Shown here: piece by piece, positions 8,307-17,610 of the stretch
Layout: every line of letters starts with the position of its first letter
Numbering within the stretch: position 1 is the stretch's first letter
DNA from: Bacteriovoracaceae bacterium
GTDB lineage: Bacteria; Bdellovibrionota; Bacteriovoracia; Bacteriovoracales; Bacteriovoracaceae
NCBI GenBank assembly: GCA_028101965.1
Contig: JAOHMI010000001.1
Location: 62,001 to 126,000 of the forward strand
Length of the DNA stretch: 64,000 bases
Reading direction: 5' to 3'
Program-made: the position numbers and the translations under genes
The notes under the pieces: model-generated
Told to the model about the DNA's origin: nothing
The model's input: only the letters and a program-made list of their open reading frames with translations
The model's database searches: none

Positions 8307-9770
8307 TTATTTGAGGTTTAGAGTATCCTCGACCTTCTTTTGATATTGAAGAGTTAATTTTTTAATTTTTTTGTCTTTAACTAAGTTTGTTTCATTTGAT
8401 TGCATAATGGAGTTATATTTATTTTCATACCAATTAGATAATTCTTCTTCTTTTATTAAATAGTCTTCTTTCTTGCTCTCAATAGTTGGTTTTTTGAATT
8501 TATTTAGATTGTTATCTGAGTAATTATAATGATCTTTTCTTTCATTAATTTGAGGAAAAAAATGATTACTTATTTTTTTTATATTTTTTTCATATATTTT
8601 AACTAATTTTTGGATTGTTCGAGTTTTATATTTTACTTCAAGATTTAAATGCATAATTCTCTTGGCCTCGGCTTCATACCAGGTGGAGAGCTTACTAATT
8701 TCTTGTTCAAATGTTAGGTCGCTTCCCTCTGCTAGCTGAGGAGGGTTTTCAATATTATAAAAACTTGTATCTGCATTCTCACTTTCCTTAATTCTATTTT
8801 CTTGATTAGATTGTTTTTGATTATAGTTTGGATCTTTTTGAAAAGGTTCCTTTTCGCTTGGAAAAATATATTGATGATCAATTTGTGTTTTTTTTGTTTT
8901 CCCCCATTCCGCCATATAAGAAAAGCCGGGAAGGTCAAATACGACTCCTATGGCGAAGAGAATTGTAAATAAAAAATACACGCGTGGAATGATACAAAAA
9001 AAAGTAAAAGTGGAAGACTTTGCCATATAAAGTATAATTGAAGCAAAAATACTTCCGAGAGTTAAGTAGGGTAAAAAAATCAGAAGAAAATATAAGAAAC
9101 CATTATTCCAGTTAGGAATTAGATTTGCTTCATGCCCAATTAAAAATCCACTAAAAACTCCCAAAAAAGCCCAAATGACAATAAGAAAAATGTTTATGCC
9201 CACATGAACGGCCAAATTCATTATATGAAAAACTTCATCATCAACTTTGTTACCTTCAATGATTGGAGGAATTTCATTTTGATTGTACTGCTTAACTTGA
9301 AGATCAATTGTTTCTTTTTCGAGAGTATGAACGGCTTTTTGCAAATCATGATTAGAGTTGAATCGAATCACATAATAGTAAGGGTGATTATTGATTTTTA
9401 TACTTAATCGGGAAGGATCAATTTGTGATATTTGGTTTATTTCAGTATACGTTATTAATTCATTTTTAATGATATTTAATAATAATCCGTTTTCAAAAAT
9501 ATAAAATTTGGGATTCATACTGTTGTGGGTGGCGCCATGTACACTCCAGTCAGTATCCCGATTAATAAATGTATTAACTTTTAATTTTTGATGACACTTA
9601 TAAATAGACTTAGTTTCAATATGAAATAAAGAAGATGATAGATTTATATCTGATAGTTTAATGATGAATTTTTGCCCTGCCTTAAATATTGGATAAATTT
9701 TCTTGATGCTACTGGTCGCTAATAAAACCAGTGCAACTAAAAATATTATTAAAGGAAAGTATTCAACCAT
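8307..9770 (-). CDS. Membrane protein with C-terminal repeated helical domain
   Basis: A 487-residue protein. It has an N-terminal membrane anchor (residues 6-20), then a soluble beta-rich region (about 35-165) that resembles DUF3592-type domains, with ATHNSMNP and YYYVIRF segments. A cluster of three membrane helices follows (about 188-212, 224-248, 258-280), then a hydrophilic linker. The C-terminus has two related amphipathic segments (357-400 and 441-484), both with LSxWYE at the front and a Lys/Gln-rich helix behind. Function is unknown. It starts 4 bp after the stop of the 108-residue secreted protein, so the two are probably co-transcribed. The DUF3592 similarity is from pattern only. 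Confidence 0.7.
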   Translation of the reverse strand: MVEYFPLIIFLVALVLLATSSIKKIYPIFKAGQKFIIKLSDINLSSSLFHIETKSIYKCHQKLKVNTFINRDTDWSVHGATHNSMNPKFYIFENGLLLNIIKNELITYTEINQISQIDPSRLSIKINNHPYYYVIRFNSNHDLQKAVHTLEKETIDLQVKQYNQNEIPPIIEGNKVDDEVFHIMNLAVHVGINIFLIVIWAFLGVFSGFLIGHEANLIPNWNNGFLYFLLIFLPYLTLGSIFASIILYMAKSSTFTFFCIIPRVYFLFTILFAIGVVFDLPGFSYMAEWGKTKKTQIDHQYIFPSEKEPFQKDPNYNQKQSNQENRIKESENADTSFYNIENPPQLAEGSDLTFEQEISKLSTWYEAEAKRIMHLNLEVKYKTRTIQKLVKIYEKNIKKISNHFFPQINERKDHYNYSDNNLNKFKKPTIESKKEDYLIKEEELSNWYENKYNSIMQSNETNLVKDKKIKKLTLQYQKKVEDTLNLK

Positions 9771-9774
9771 AAAG

Positions 9775-10101
9775 CTAGTTTTTGGAAAAAAACTTATCTC
9801 TTGAATCTTTAAGCTTTAGCTTTGGAGTTTCAACTTCAACCCGGCCTCTTTGAGTTGAAACCACATGACATGTGCTTCCTTTCGATCCGATCCAGGCCAT
9901 ATAATAAGCTTCAGACTTTCTATTTTTATCCACTGTAATATTGACAGGGATTGGGTTTTTAGGTGAGGGGGTTAGCTTGAAGCAAACTTCTGCTGTCATA
10001 TCCATATTATTTGAGCGGTCTAATCGGTACCAATTTAAAATTTTCATTTCATAGCTATAAGATAATTGGCTTAAAAGCATAAGTAGTGCGATATATTTCA
10101 T
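9775..10101 (-). CDS. Small secreted protein of unknown function
   Basis: A 108-residue protein with a signal peptide (KYIALLMLLSQLSYS, cleavage near residue 16). The mature part is about 90 residues, basic, with two cysteines (in EVCFKL and STCHVV) that could form a disulfide. The start at 10101 is chosen over the in-frame ATG at 10119 because AAGGA lies 6 bases upstream of it and the signal peptide then begins correctly. It lies between the MoxR cluster and the downstream membrane protein, all on the same strand. Confidence 0.7.
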   Translation of the reverse strand: MKYIALLMLLSQLSYSYEMKILNWYRLDRSNNMDMTAEVCFKLTPSPKNPIPVNITVDKNRKSEAYYMAWIGSKGSTCHVVSTQRGRVEVETPKLKLKDSRDKFFSKN

Positions 10102-10230
10102 TGTAAATCCTTTTATCAATTAATTTATTTAAGTTTAAACCAGTTGATAATCATTGTCGTTAATTAAATGCTCACAACCAAATACAGTTAAAGTTATTTA
10201 AATGAGTGGTGTTTTTAAATAGGATTGTCT

Positions 10231-12231
10231 TTAGTTTCTTCTAATGTAAATCTTAAATTGATGGAATTGATGTCTAAAGTTTTTCTGATCTTTGGAGTTG
10301 AAATCGAGTATCTTTCCAAATTCAATTTTAGTGTAAATATCTCCAAGGGAGAGAGAAATCTCACGTAAAACTTTGATGTCGATCGCACTATTTTTAGTGG
10401 GAAGAATTAAGGGGGGGGGAGCTAATTTATTTTCATAGTAAATTTTTTGAATGCTGGAAAAAAATACTTGGTATTTTTGTTTTGCTTCAGAAACAAATGA
10501 ATCAGTATTGGGGATTGCATTCAGGTCTTTTAAAATTTCTTTTTTTAGTTCGGGACTAATTTTAATTTTATCTTCATCTAGGTATTTTTTTTGTTTAAAT
10601 TTTTGAAAAAAGTAGAAAAAGGCAATTAGAGCAAAGATATAGGGAATCGAGTTAGCAATTTTTAGTAACATTTTTTTTATTTTTAATAGAATTCTGTCCA
10701 AAATGCTAATTTTTTGTTGTGAATTGATAGGCTTGGGAGGGTTATTTCTAGTATCTTCTCTAGCCCTCGTGTCGTTTCGGTCTTTTTCTTTTTCTGTGTT
10801 CCCTATGTCCTTCGTGCTACTTATCTTATTTGTATCCTTTATTTCTTTTTCTTTTTGGAGTTCTCGCACAATTTTGTTAAATTGTTTGTTAGTATTTTCA
10901 TGAATATCTTTAGAGTTTTTCATAAGTGAAGGATTTGAATTGTTTTTTTCATTTTTACTTTCAGATTTTAAAAATTTTTTTGCAAGAGATGCTTCTTGAA
11001 TTTGTTTAACTATGTTACGAAGGTTCCTTTGTTTTTTCTTTAGTTTACTTTGCATTGATTTAAGTTTTTCTTTTTGGACTTTATATTTCGTTACCGACTT
11101 GAAGTTTTTAAAAACCGTATCAGGTTTAATTTGCAAGTCATGACTCAATTGATTAATAGCATTACTAGATAAATCCATATCCATTTTTAAATTAGCCAAT
11201 TCTTGTTTTATTGAACCTGAATCTATGTTTTGATTTGATCTAATTTTTTTTTGCAATTCATTCATTCTATTTTGGTTTCGCTTTAAGGTACTATTTAAGC
11301 TACCAAGCTTGATATTGATATTTTTCATCCCTTTTAATTCCATAGATCTTAACAATTTAATGGATTCTTCACTTAGTAGATCTTTATTAATATCAGGGTC
11401 ATTACTTAAACTTATTTCAGATTTTTTATGTTCAGGAAAAGCTTTTATGAGGTAATCAAAAAAAGACTGATCTTTATTTTCTACAATTTTATCAATAAGT
11501 AGAAAAAGAGTTAGGAAGATGATGAAGCTAGGAAGAATTTTTTTGAATGAATGAACAATATTTAATTCAAAACTTAGGTTAAAGTTTTGAGAAAATTTTA
11601 ATTTTTGGATTAAGCTGAGGCCAATGAAAAAGAGGAGGATGATAGAAAAGACAATTAAATAAGAGAATAGGTTATTGCTACTGCTTAATATACAGGTGTA
11701 AATGAGTATATAATACAAATTAAAAATTAAAATATTCCAAACAGGGAATGCATAAAAAGTTACAATTAATGGTAGTACAACGGCGCTTGTTAAAATTACT
11801 GAATTAATATCATTTTGAGATATGAAATTAGAAATGAGAGGAAAAATCAAAATAATCAAAAAGATTGGTATAACCTTCCTTGCCAATCTTAACTCATGGA
11901 TTAAACCTTTAACATGCTCAATTTGATTTTCTTTATCTTTAGAGTTGTATTTAAAGCCTATTCCTGCGATATTTAAGTTGTTCTTGTCTTCTTCAAATAT
12001 ATCTTCATTTAACAAAAACTTTGGTTTCTCAATTGGGTTGGTTAGTTTTAGATCCTTCGTGATAATTCCGCTTGCTCTGATTACTAGAGGAATGAAGATC
12101 AAATTAAAAAGAGCCAATCGCGTATTACCATTCGGAAAAGATTTAAAGAAGAAATAGAAAAAGAGAAGATTGAAAATTATTAAAAAAAAGGCAATTTCTT
12201 CAATCTTAAATTTTTTATTTTCTACTTTCAA
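10231..12231 (-). CDS. Membrane protein with long coiled coil, partner of the MoxR/DUF58 pair
   Basis: A 666-residue membrane protein. Two N-terminal hydrophobic segments (about 12-30, 40-55) are followed by a bundle of membrane helices (about 118-250). A long charged coiled-coil and low-complexity stretch (about 290-500) comes next, then one more membrane helix (about 527-543) and a helical C-terminal domain of about 120 residues. In MoxR/DUF58 operons this third position is often a transglutaminase/DUF4129-type membrane protein. The C-terminal domain has the size and place of DUF4129, but no transglutaminase Cys-His-Asp triad is visible. It overlaps the DUF58 gene by 17 bp, which supports translational coupling. 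Confidence 0.75.
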   Translation of the reverse strand: MKVENKKFKIEEIAFFLIIFNLLFFYFFFKSFPNGNTRLALFNLIFIPLVIRASGIITKDLKLTNPIEKPKFLLNEDIFEEDKNNLNIAGIGFKYNSKDKENQIEHVKGLIHELRLARKVIPIFLIILIFPLISNFISQNDINSVILTSAVVLPLIVTFYAFPVWNILIFNLYYILIYTCILSSSNNLFSYLIVFSIILLFFIGLSLIQKLKFSQNFNLSFELNIVHSFKKILPSFIIFLTLFLLIDKIVENKDQSFFDYLIKAFPEHKKSEISLSNDPDINKDLLSEESIKLLRSMELKGMKNINIKLGSLNSTLKRNQNRMNELQKKIRSNQNIDSGSIKQELANLKMDMDLSSNAINQLSHDLQIKPDTVFKNFKSVTKYKVQKEKLKSMQSKLKKKQRNLRNIVKQIQEASLAKKFLKSESKNEKNNSNPSLMKNSKDIHENTNKQFNKIVRELQKEKEIKDTNKISSTKDIGNTEKEKDRNDTRAREDTRNNPPKPINSQQKISILDRILLKIKKMLLKIANSIPYIFALIAFFYFFQKFKQKKYLDEDKIKISPELKKEILKDLNAIPNTDSFVSEAKQKYQVFFSSIQKIYYENKLAPPPLILPTKNSAIDIKVLREISLSLGDIYTKIEFGKILDFNSKDQKNFRHQFHQFKIYIRRN

Positions 12232-13630
12232 CGGTAAACCCCTGGTTTATTGTTGTTTTATAATCGGTTCTTAAATCTAGTTTTATAAGAGATAGATCGA
12301 TCCCATTTGAATTACAAAACTTCTTTAGATGAGGGATATAGTTTTTAACATTTGTTGAGAGTTGAAGTAAGGCTACTCTCTCTTTTTCATCAGCAAAAAG
12401 AAATAAGTCTTTGAAACCATAAACACAAATTAAATGAATTCTTGCAACTCTCTTTTTTAATGAAACGAGAAGTTTTAAATAATTTTCAAAATTTTTACCA
12501 GGAACTAAACCTGTAAAAACAAAAAGGTTTGTACTTAAATCAACATAGTGAAAGATCTTTCTTTCTAGCTTCTTTAATTCATTAGGGAGTACTCTCTCCC
12601 TTCGTTTAGACACTATTTTGGGAAATACTAAAGGAGACATTTTTGTTATGAGGTACTCAAGATAAAAAAGATGGTTTAAAGAATTTTTCGCACCTATAAT
12701 CCTTTGATGAGATGTAAATCCAATATCATTGTTAGTTTTAATTTGTGTGTGAAAAAGTGATAAAATTAAATCTTTGCAATACTCAAATGAGCTAAATTCA
12801 CCAAAGCCAAAGTGCATTCGATCATCATCAACGAGCACTGCCATAGTTTTTGCATTTGTATTGTTCTCAAATACATTCACGATGGTTTTGTGTGTTTTAA
12901 GACTTAATTTCCAGTTTATAAATTTTACTGGGTCACCGACTTGATACTCTTTGGTTGAGTAGAAGTTTGAGGAGTATCCTTTTTGTATGCTATCAAAACT
13001 CCCATAGGACATACTTCGGTCATTGCGTATTAATTTAGGAGAGTGTGTGGGCATAACTTTTGGGAAAATTCTAATTATTTTTATCTCGGAGAAAATAAAC
13101 TCGTATTGAGATAAGCCAAGTGAATCAATAAAATATCCACAAATGGGGCCGATTTCTTTATCCCCCATACCGTTGTTAATGAGCATATTATAAGTCCGCT
13201 TATTTATTGAATGGGGCATAAATGAATCGATATAAAAGCTATGATCTATGTTCCAATCTTTATTTTTTGAGCATTCAAGTGTGTCAAAAATGACCATGGA
13301 GTCAACAACACTACCGGTTAAGTTTTTTATTTTATAGGTCAGCTCCTCTTTATTTCCTTCTTTACTTTTTTTTGTCAGTTCTCTTTTTATGAAAAAACTT
13401 TGTGCAAATTTTTGACTGGTTAATTTCGAATACCAATAGATGACAATGAAGGGAATAAAGAATTTTAAATAGTGATAATCAAGGAGACTCTTGAAAGCCA
13501 GAATTATGAGTATTGTTTTAAAGAATAGAGGCGAATCTAATAGTTTAAGGTTGTTGAAGAAAAAATGTTTTAAAGGAAAAAGTTTTAAATTTCGAAATAG
13601 ATAATTTTTAAGCTGAGTTTCTTTTGACAT
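12215..13630 (-). CDS. DUF58 (vWA-like) membrane-anchored protein
   Basis: A 471-residue protein with two N-terminal membrane segments (about 34-50 and 57-68) and a DUF58 domain. The diagnostic motif STKEYQVGDPVKFINWKLS (225-243) fits the family form REYxxGDxxRxIxWxxSA. AVLVDDD (264-270) follows where the vWA-like fold starts its first strand. DUF58 proteins work with MoxR ATPases, probably as substrate adaptors or chaperone clients in envelope assembly. The gene begins 2 bp after the moxR stop. The missing Arg in the motif (VKFINW) is a mild variation. Confidence 0.88.
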   Translation of the reverse strand: MSKETQLKNYLFRNLKLFPLKHFFFNNLKLLDSPLFFKTILIILAFKSLLDYHYLKFFIPFIVIYWYSKLTSQKFAQSFFIKRELTKKSKEGNKEELTYKIKNLTGSVVDSMVIFDTLECSKNKDWNIDHSFYIDSFMPHSINKRTYNMLINNGMGDKEIGPICGYFIDSLGLSQYEFIFSEIKIIRIFPKVMPTHSPKLIRNDRSMSYGSFDSIQKGYSSNFYSTKEYQVGDPVKFINWKLSLKTHKTIVNVFENNTNAKTMAVLVDDDRMHFGFGEFSSFEYCKDLILSLFHTQIKTNNDIGFTSHQRIIGAKNSLNHLFYLEYLITKMSPLVFPKIVSKRRERVLPNELKKLERKIFHYVDLSTNLFVFTGLVPGKNFENYLKLLVSLKKRVARIHLICVYGFKDLFLFADEKERVALLQLSTNVKNYIPHLKKFCNSNGIDLSLIKLDLRTDYKTTINQGFTVESRK

Positions 13631-13632
13631 TA

Positions 13633-14583
13633 TTATTTGTAATCTAATTTTGGAGAGGGAACTGAATGAAGTATTTCTTCGATGATCTTATCTGGAGAGT
13701 GTCCATCAAAGAGTGCATCTTCTGTTAAGCTAATCCGGTGGCACATAACTGGTTTGGCTAATTTAAAAACATCAGATGGGATGACATAATTACGATTTTG
13801 AACTAATGAGTAACCTTGAGCCAATTTTGTAAAAGCAAGTGATGCCCTGGGAGAGATTCCATGTTTTAAGTTGGGGTGATTTCGAGAAGCTTCAGCGATA
13901 TTAACAATGTACTCCAAGACAGATGGATCTATGGCAATGGATTTAGCTTGATTCCTTAATTGAATTAAATCTCCACCTTCTACCACAGGAATAACTTTAG
14001 CTAATGGGTTATTATGTATCTGGTCTTTAATCATTTTAATCTCAAGTTCATTTGATAAGAAACCTAATGAAATTTTGATCATAAATCGATCCAGTTGAGC
14101 TTCGGGTAAAGGGAAAGTTCCCTGCTGTTCAATTGGGTTTTGAGTTGCCACGACAAAAAAGTTATCTGAAAGTTTTGTTGTGTGGTTTTCGATTGTAATT
14201 TGATTTTCGGCCATGGACTCTAAGAGTGCGGATTGAGTTCGAGGCGTGGCGCGATTTATCTCATCAGCTAAGAAGAAATCTGTGAATAGAGGGCCTCGGC
14301 GAAAGTAGAACTTCTTTTTTTCTTGATCGTAAATTGTATTTCCTAAAATATCACTTGGGAGGAGGTCTGGAGTAAACTGAGCTCTCGTAAATTTAACGTG
14401 ACAAGCTTGGGATAGAGCTTTAGCTAGCATCGTCTTTCCTGTTCCTGGAAGATCTTCTAGAAGAACGTGTCCTCCAACAATCCAAGTAGCTAGTATTATT
14501 TTAATTTCTTCATTTTTACCAAGAATAACTTTATTTGCTTCATTTAAAATAGATTCAATCTTTCCAGTTGCGGAGCTGTTCAT
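13633..14583 (-). CDS. MoxR-family AAA+ ATPase
   Basis: A 316-residue AAA+ ATPase of the MoxR family. Walker A is LPGTGKT (45-51), Walker B FFLADEIN (103-110), sensor-1 VVATQNP (about 148-154), with the typical GTFPLPEAQLDRF segment and the C-terminal SPRA motif (sensor-2 Arg). MoxR proteins act as chaperone-like ATPases that mature metal- or cofactor-containing or envelope complexes, usually with a DUF58/vWA partner encoded next door, as here. AAGGA precedes the ATG by a good distance. It is the first gene of a run on this strand that may reach 8307. Confidence 0.95.
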   Translation of the reverse strand: MNSSATGKIESILNEANKVILGKNEEIKIILATWIVGGHVLLEDLPGTGKTMLAKALSQACHVKFTRAQFTPDLLPSDILGNTIYDQEKKKFYFRRGPLFTDFFLADEINRATPRTQSALLESMAENQITIENHTTKLSDNFFVVATQNPIEQQGTFPLPEAQLDRFMIKISLGFLSNELEIKMIKDQIHNNPLAKVIPVVEGGDLIQLRNQAKSIAIDPSVLEYIVNIAEASRNHPNLKHGISPRASLAFTKLAQGYSLVQNRNYVIPSDVFKLAKPVMCHRISLTEDALFDGHSPDKIIEEILHSVPSPKLDYK

Positions 14584-14670
14584 TTTTCGTCCTTGAATTC
14601 AAAAAACCCTAATCAGAAAATTTTAATTTATTTGGAATGCGATGGATATGAAAGTTTCTTAAAGTTTATT

Positions 14671-15645
14671 TTAGTCAGTTATGGCCAAAATATCACTGGA
14701 AGGACCACCATTAGAATAGGCTTGATTTATGTCATTGCATAATCTGGCCAAATGCTCACCATGACCTTTCATACTTTTGGAGTCAACAATAACTTTACCT
14801 TCATGAATGTATTTATCAATAGGAAAGTGATCGTCTGTTTCTTTGGACATTGAAAATAATTTTCTACATTCTTGTAACTCATCTTTACTTATACGAGGAT
14901 TAATAAATTCACCATTGGTAAAAAGAGCGGAACTAAAGTTTAAGTGAGCAACGGTTGAAATGAGTTTTTTTATATCATTAACATTACTGGAGTCGATTAA
15001 GTTATCTTTACAGTAATTTAGTGAAAGAAAAAAGCATGTTGGGGTATCTTTTTTCCCTGAATAGCAGGAGAAATATGCCATCGTCTGAGCATCATCTTTA
15101 ATATGATCAGCTTTGAAGTAGCCTTCACACCTATAAAGTGTTGTTTCATCAACTTTATTATTAATTTTAGCCGTAGTTATTTTCTTTGTTGTTTTAATGC
15201 CTATAGGGAACCCACCTACGATTTCTCCAATTCCTAAATTCTCAAAATTAGAAATGTCTTTATATTTATTCATTCCAAGAACAGAAAAGAAGTCGAATGC
15301 TTTAAAATCTTCCTTATTATAATGATAGTATGAAAATGATACTTTCTCTTTACCTTGGTTAGATTGATAGACATAGGTTTTTTTTCGGTCAAAGGCTCTA
15401 CCAAAGTGTTGAGCAGATTCTGATAAATTTATTGGAACTTGCCTCACTCTAGCTTCAGCATTCACTGCTTTTTCGATCGAGCCATATCCTGAAGGCAAGT
15501 GAGAGTATGAATATTGTTTATGATAGTTTTTCTCCGTCAGGCTATCACTTAAAGTTTTTGTGTACTCCTTAAAGTGTTTAAACTTATAGCTTTGGGAGAA
15601 AAGACCAGTATTGAGGATAAGTAATGATATTATTATTGTTTTCAT
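14671..15645 (-). CDS. Secreted protein of unknown function
   Basis: A 324-residue protein with a signal peptide (hydrophobic residues 3-16, cleavage near LFSQS). The mature protein has several cysteines, among them YRCEGYF, FSCYSG, TCFFLSLNYC and QECRKLF, which suggests disulfides in the periplasm or outside the cell. No family is recognised. It is divergent from the papain-like protease gene. A 10-bp inverted repeat lies in their shared promoter region, which may coordinate the two. Confidence 0.75.
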   Translation of the reverse strand: MKTIIISLLILNTGLFSQSYKFKHFKEYTKTLSDSLTEKNYHKQYSYSHLPSGYGSIEKAVNAEARVRQVPINLSESAQHFGRAFDRKKTYVYQSNQGKEKVSFSYYHYNKEDFKAFDFFSVLGMNKYKDISNFENLGIGEIVGGFPIGIKTTKKITTAKINNKVDETTLYRCEGYFKADHIKDDAQTMAYFSCYSGKKDTPTCFFLSLNYCKDNLIDSSNVNDIKKLISTVAHLNFSSALFTNGEFINPRISKDELQECRKLFSMSKETDDHFPIDKYIHEGKVIVDSKSMKGHGEHLARLCNDINQAYSNGGPSSDILAITD

Positions 15646-15674
15646 AAAAAACTTATCGTGGAACCATGGGCATT

Positions 15675-15707
15675 CTTTAATTGACCGAACATACTTTTCA
15701 ATTAAGG
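15675..15707. promoter_or_regulatory. Inverted repeat in a divergent promoter region
   Basis: CTTTAATTGA (15675-15684) and TCAATTAAGG (15698-15707) form a 10-bp inverted repeat with one G-T position and a 13-bp spacer. It lies between two divergent secreted-protein genes. Size and place fit a dimeric repressor or activator site; a chance AT-rich palindrome is the alternative. Confidence 0.35.
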
Positions 15708-15769
15708 AATATTATTCTAGAGTATTTTCCTCGATTTATTTAGTTCTTCTGTATGTCCGACTATAAACT

Positions 15770-16996
15770 ATGAGAGTTTTTCTTCTCCTTATTTTTTCTT
15801 TTTCTTTTGCTTTTGGTCAAAATCAAGGAATGTTCCTTACTAAGGAATGGGTTCGAGCAACTGTGAATAAAGAGCTTTTGGAGAGCAGGGCTAAGTTAGT
15901 CAAGGTTGAAGCTATTCTTATGGAGAATGAGAAAAATGGGAAGACTGTCATCGACCCAAACCTTCTTGAAAGTGTAAGAAATGAAGTTAAGAGATGGGAG
16001 CGAGCTCTACTGAGGCTGGAAAAATTTAATGAATTTATAGTAAATACATATATTTTTAAGCATTATTCAAGCGAAGAAGCGATGAGTAACATGAAGAACT
16101 TTAGTTACCTTGATTCTAAGTGGGACTATTTTCAGATATGGTTGAGACTAGAAGATCAAAAAGAAGAAGAAAGTAAAATCAAGCTAAGTGGAGTTTTTGA
16201 TCAATACAAAGGGGTTTGTCTTGATCTTTCTGAAAAGTTTAACAAACCTGTTTACCAAAAAAATAGCTGGTCTTGTGTTCCTCAAGCGATAACAGCAGTA
16301 ACTGAATTTCATATAAATAACGACAAAGAAAATTCGAGTAAACCTATTCAGCTTTCACCTTATTACGCTTTTGCTCAAATTCAAGAAAAGCGAATGGGAG
16401 ATCTTGGAGGTTGCAGTGGTGAGTTTAAATTCACAGGTTTTCATATTACTGATTTTATTGAGCCTCTTACTACTTTGGAGGAGGAAGGGATTTGCTTAAA
16501 AAGTTATTTTAATCTCTATGATTCTGAAGAGAATCCAAGCTTAAAGGGCGGAGAAATTTCTTCAATCCCAAAATTTCCACCTTATTACAAATACAAGTTA
16601 GATTTATCAAAAAAGAAAGGCACATCGTACTTTTATCCTAAATATGAATCTGGGTATGAAGTTAAAAATAATAGTAATGAAAAAATATTAAAAGATTTAA
16701 TTGGCTATTTAATGGCCGGAAAGCCACCAGTACTTGGAATTAAAACTGAAAGTCGAGAAGTTCTCAATAATAATTTTGCTAATTATATTCCTGGAAGTAT
16801 GCGACATGCTGTAACTTTGATGGGGTTTTGTTATCCAGAAGGAAGTGATGAGCCTTATTTCACTATTTGGGATTCAAAAAGTAAAAGCTCAGACTTTATT
16901 AAAGTTAAAGCTAGTGATCTTATTTATAATCTTCTTCAAGTTCATATTATTTCAGGGGCGGAAGAAAAACTTTTTGATCCGTCGCGCGGAAATTGA
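15770..16996 (+). CDS. Secreted papain-like (C1-type) cysteine protease
   Basis: A 408-residue protein with a short signal peptide (1-16). A helical, charged region (about 25-140) could be a propeptide. The rest carries a papain-like catalytic pattern: oxyanion Gln163 and Cys169 in QKNSWSCVPQA, with the Q-x5-C spacing of papain. His346 lies in RHAVTLMGF, and WDSKS (Asp368) replaces the usual Asn in the NSWG motif. Asp at the third catalytic place is seen in other cysteine peptidases, so it may still be active. It would act in the periplasm or outside the cell. No clear ribosome site is seen before the ATG, but the signal peptide supports the start. Confidence 0.75.
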   Translation: MRVFLLLIFSFSFAFGQNQGMFLTKEWVRATVNKELLESRAKLVKVEAILMENEKNGKTVIDPNLLESVRNEVKRWERALLRLEKFNEFIVNTYIFKHYSSEEAMSNMKNFSYLDSKWDYFQIWLRLEDQKEEESKIKLSGVFDQYKGVCLDLSEKFNKPVYQKNSWSCVPQAITAVTEFHINNDKENSSKPIQLSPYYAFAQIQEKRMGDLGGCSGEFKFTGFHITDFIEPLTTLEEEGICLKSYFNLYDSEENPSLKGGEISSIPKFPPYYKYKLDLSKKKGTSYFYPKYESGYEVKNNSNEKILKDLIGYLMAGKPPVLGIKTESREVLNNNFANYIPGSMRHAVTLMGFCYPEGSDEPYFTIWDSKSKSSDFIKVKASDLIYNLLQVHIISGAEEKLFDPSRGN

Positions 16997-17187
16997 AATA
17001 AATTTATTTTGTTTTGTAATTTTTTCAATGAAATTAGTCATTTAAATATTTTCTTGCCATGCTGCTCTGCTTGATATATTCTCGGGGTTTAAAATATTTC
17101 AATATTTTATTTACAATCATAGCTTTTTTCGGTTATGGAAATTTGTTGCAACAAAATATTTAATACTAGTAATAATTAAGGCGCTTT

Positions 17188-17574
17188 ATGTCAACTTCAG
17201 TCAATCGAGACGAAAAGAAATGGATCCAAACCTCCGTCGCAATCCTATGTATGATCGTAGGATACATTCTGATCTTGTTTTTTGATCAGATGGGTGAATG
17301 GTTCGAGCTAGAATCTAAGATTCCTTATTATGTTTTAGGTTCAAGAATTATTTCTGTTTTAGCGGGAATTGGTGTTTTTTCCACGATCATGATTCACCCA
17401 GAATCATCGAGCTATTTAAGAGAAGTTTTTCAAGAAGCTGTTAAAGTAGTTTACCCAGATAAGAACGAAACTGTTCGTCATACTTTTCAAATTATTATTT
17501 TGGTCACAATAATTGGTTTTCTGCTCTATTTATTTGATGTCATCGCCAATTATTTATTGAGCATGATTAGGTAA
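17188..17574 (+). CDS. secE: Preprotein translocase subunit SecE
   Basis: A 128-residue SecE with three membrane helices, like the E. coli form (127) rather than the one-helix minimal type. The conserved amphipathic helix and Pro turn (YLREVFQEAVKVVYPDKNE) precede the last helix. SecE clamps SecY (gene at 44438) in the translocon. The usual tuf and tRNA-Trp genes are not upstream; only a weak TTGCCA (17054) / TATATT (17075) promoter candidate is. AAGG lies 8 bases before the ATG, and nusG follows after 36 bp. Confidence 0.93.
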   Translation: MSTSVNRDEKKWIQTSVAILCMIVGYILILFFDQMGEWFELESKIPYYVLGSRIISVLAGIGVFSTIMIHPESSSYLREVFQEAVKVVYPDKNETVRHTFQIIILVTIIGFLLYLFDVIANYLLSMIR

Positions 17575-17610
17575 ATGGATTTAACTAATATTACAGAGTG
17601 AGAATAGAAA

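Noticed and set aside
17042-17187. Possible tRNA-Trp gene before secE, as in many bacteria
   Set aside because: No cloverleaf or CCA-type end can be built from the sequence.
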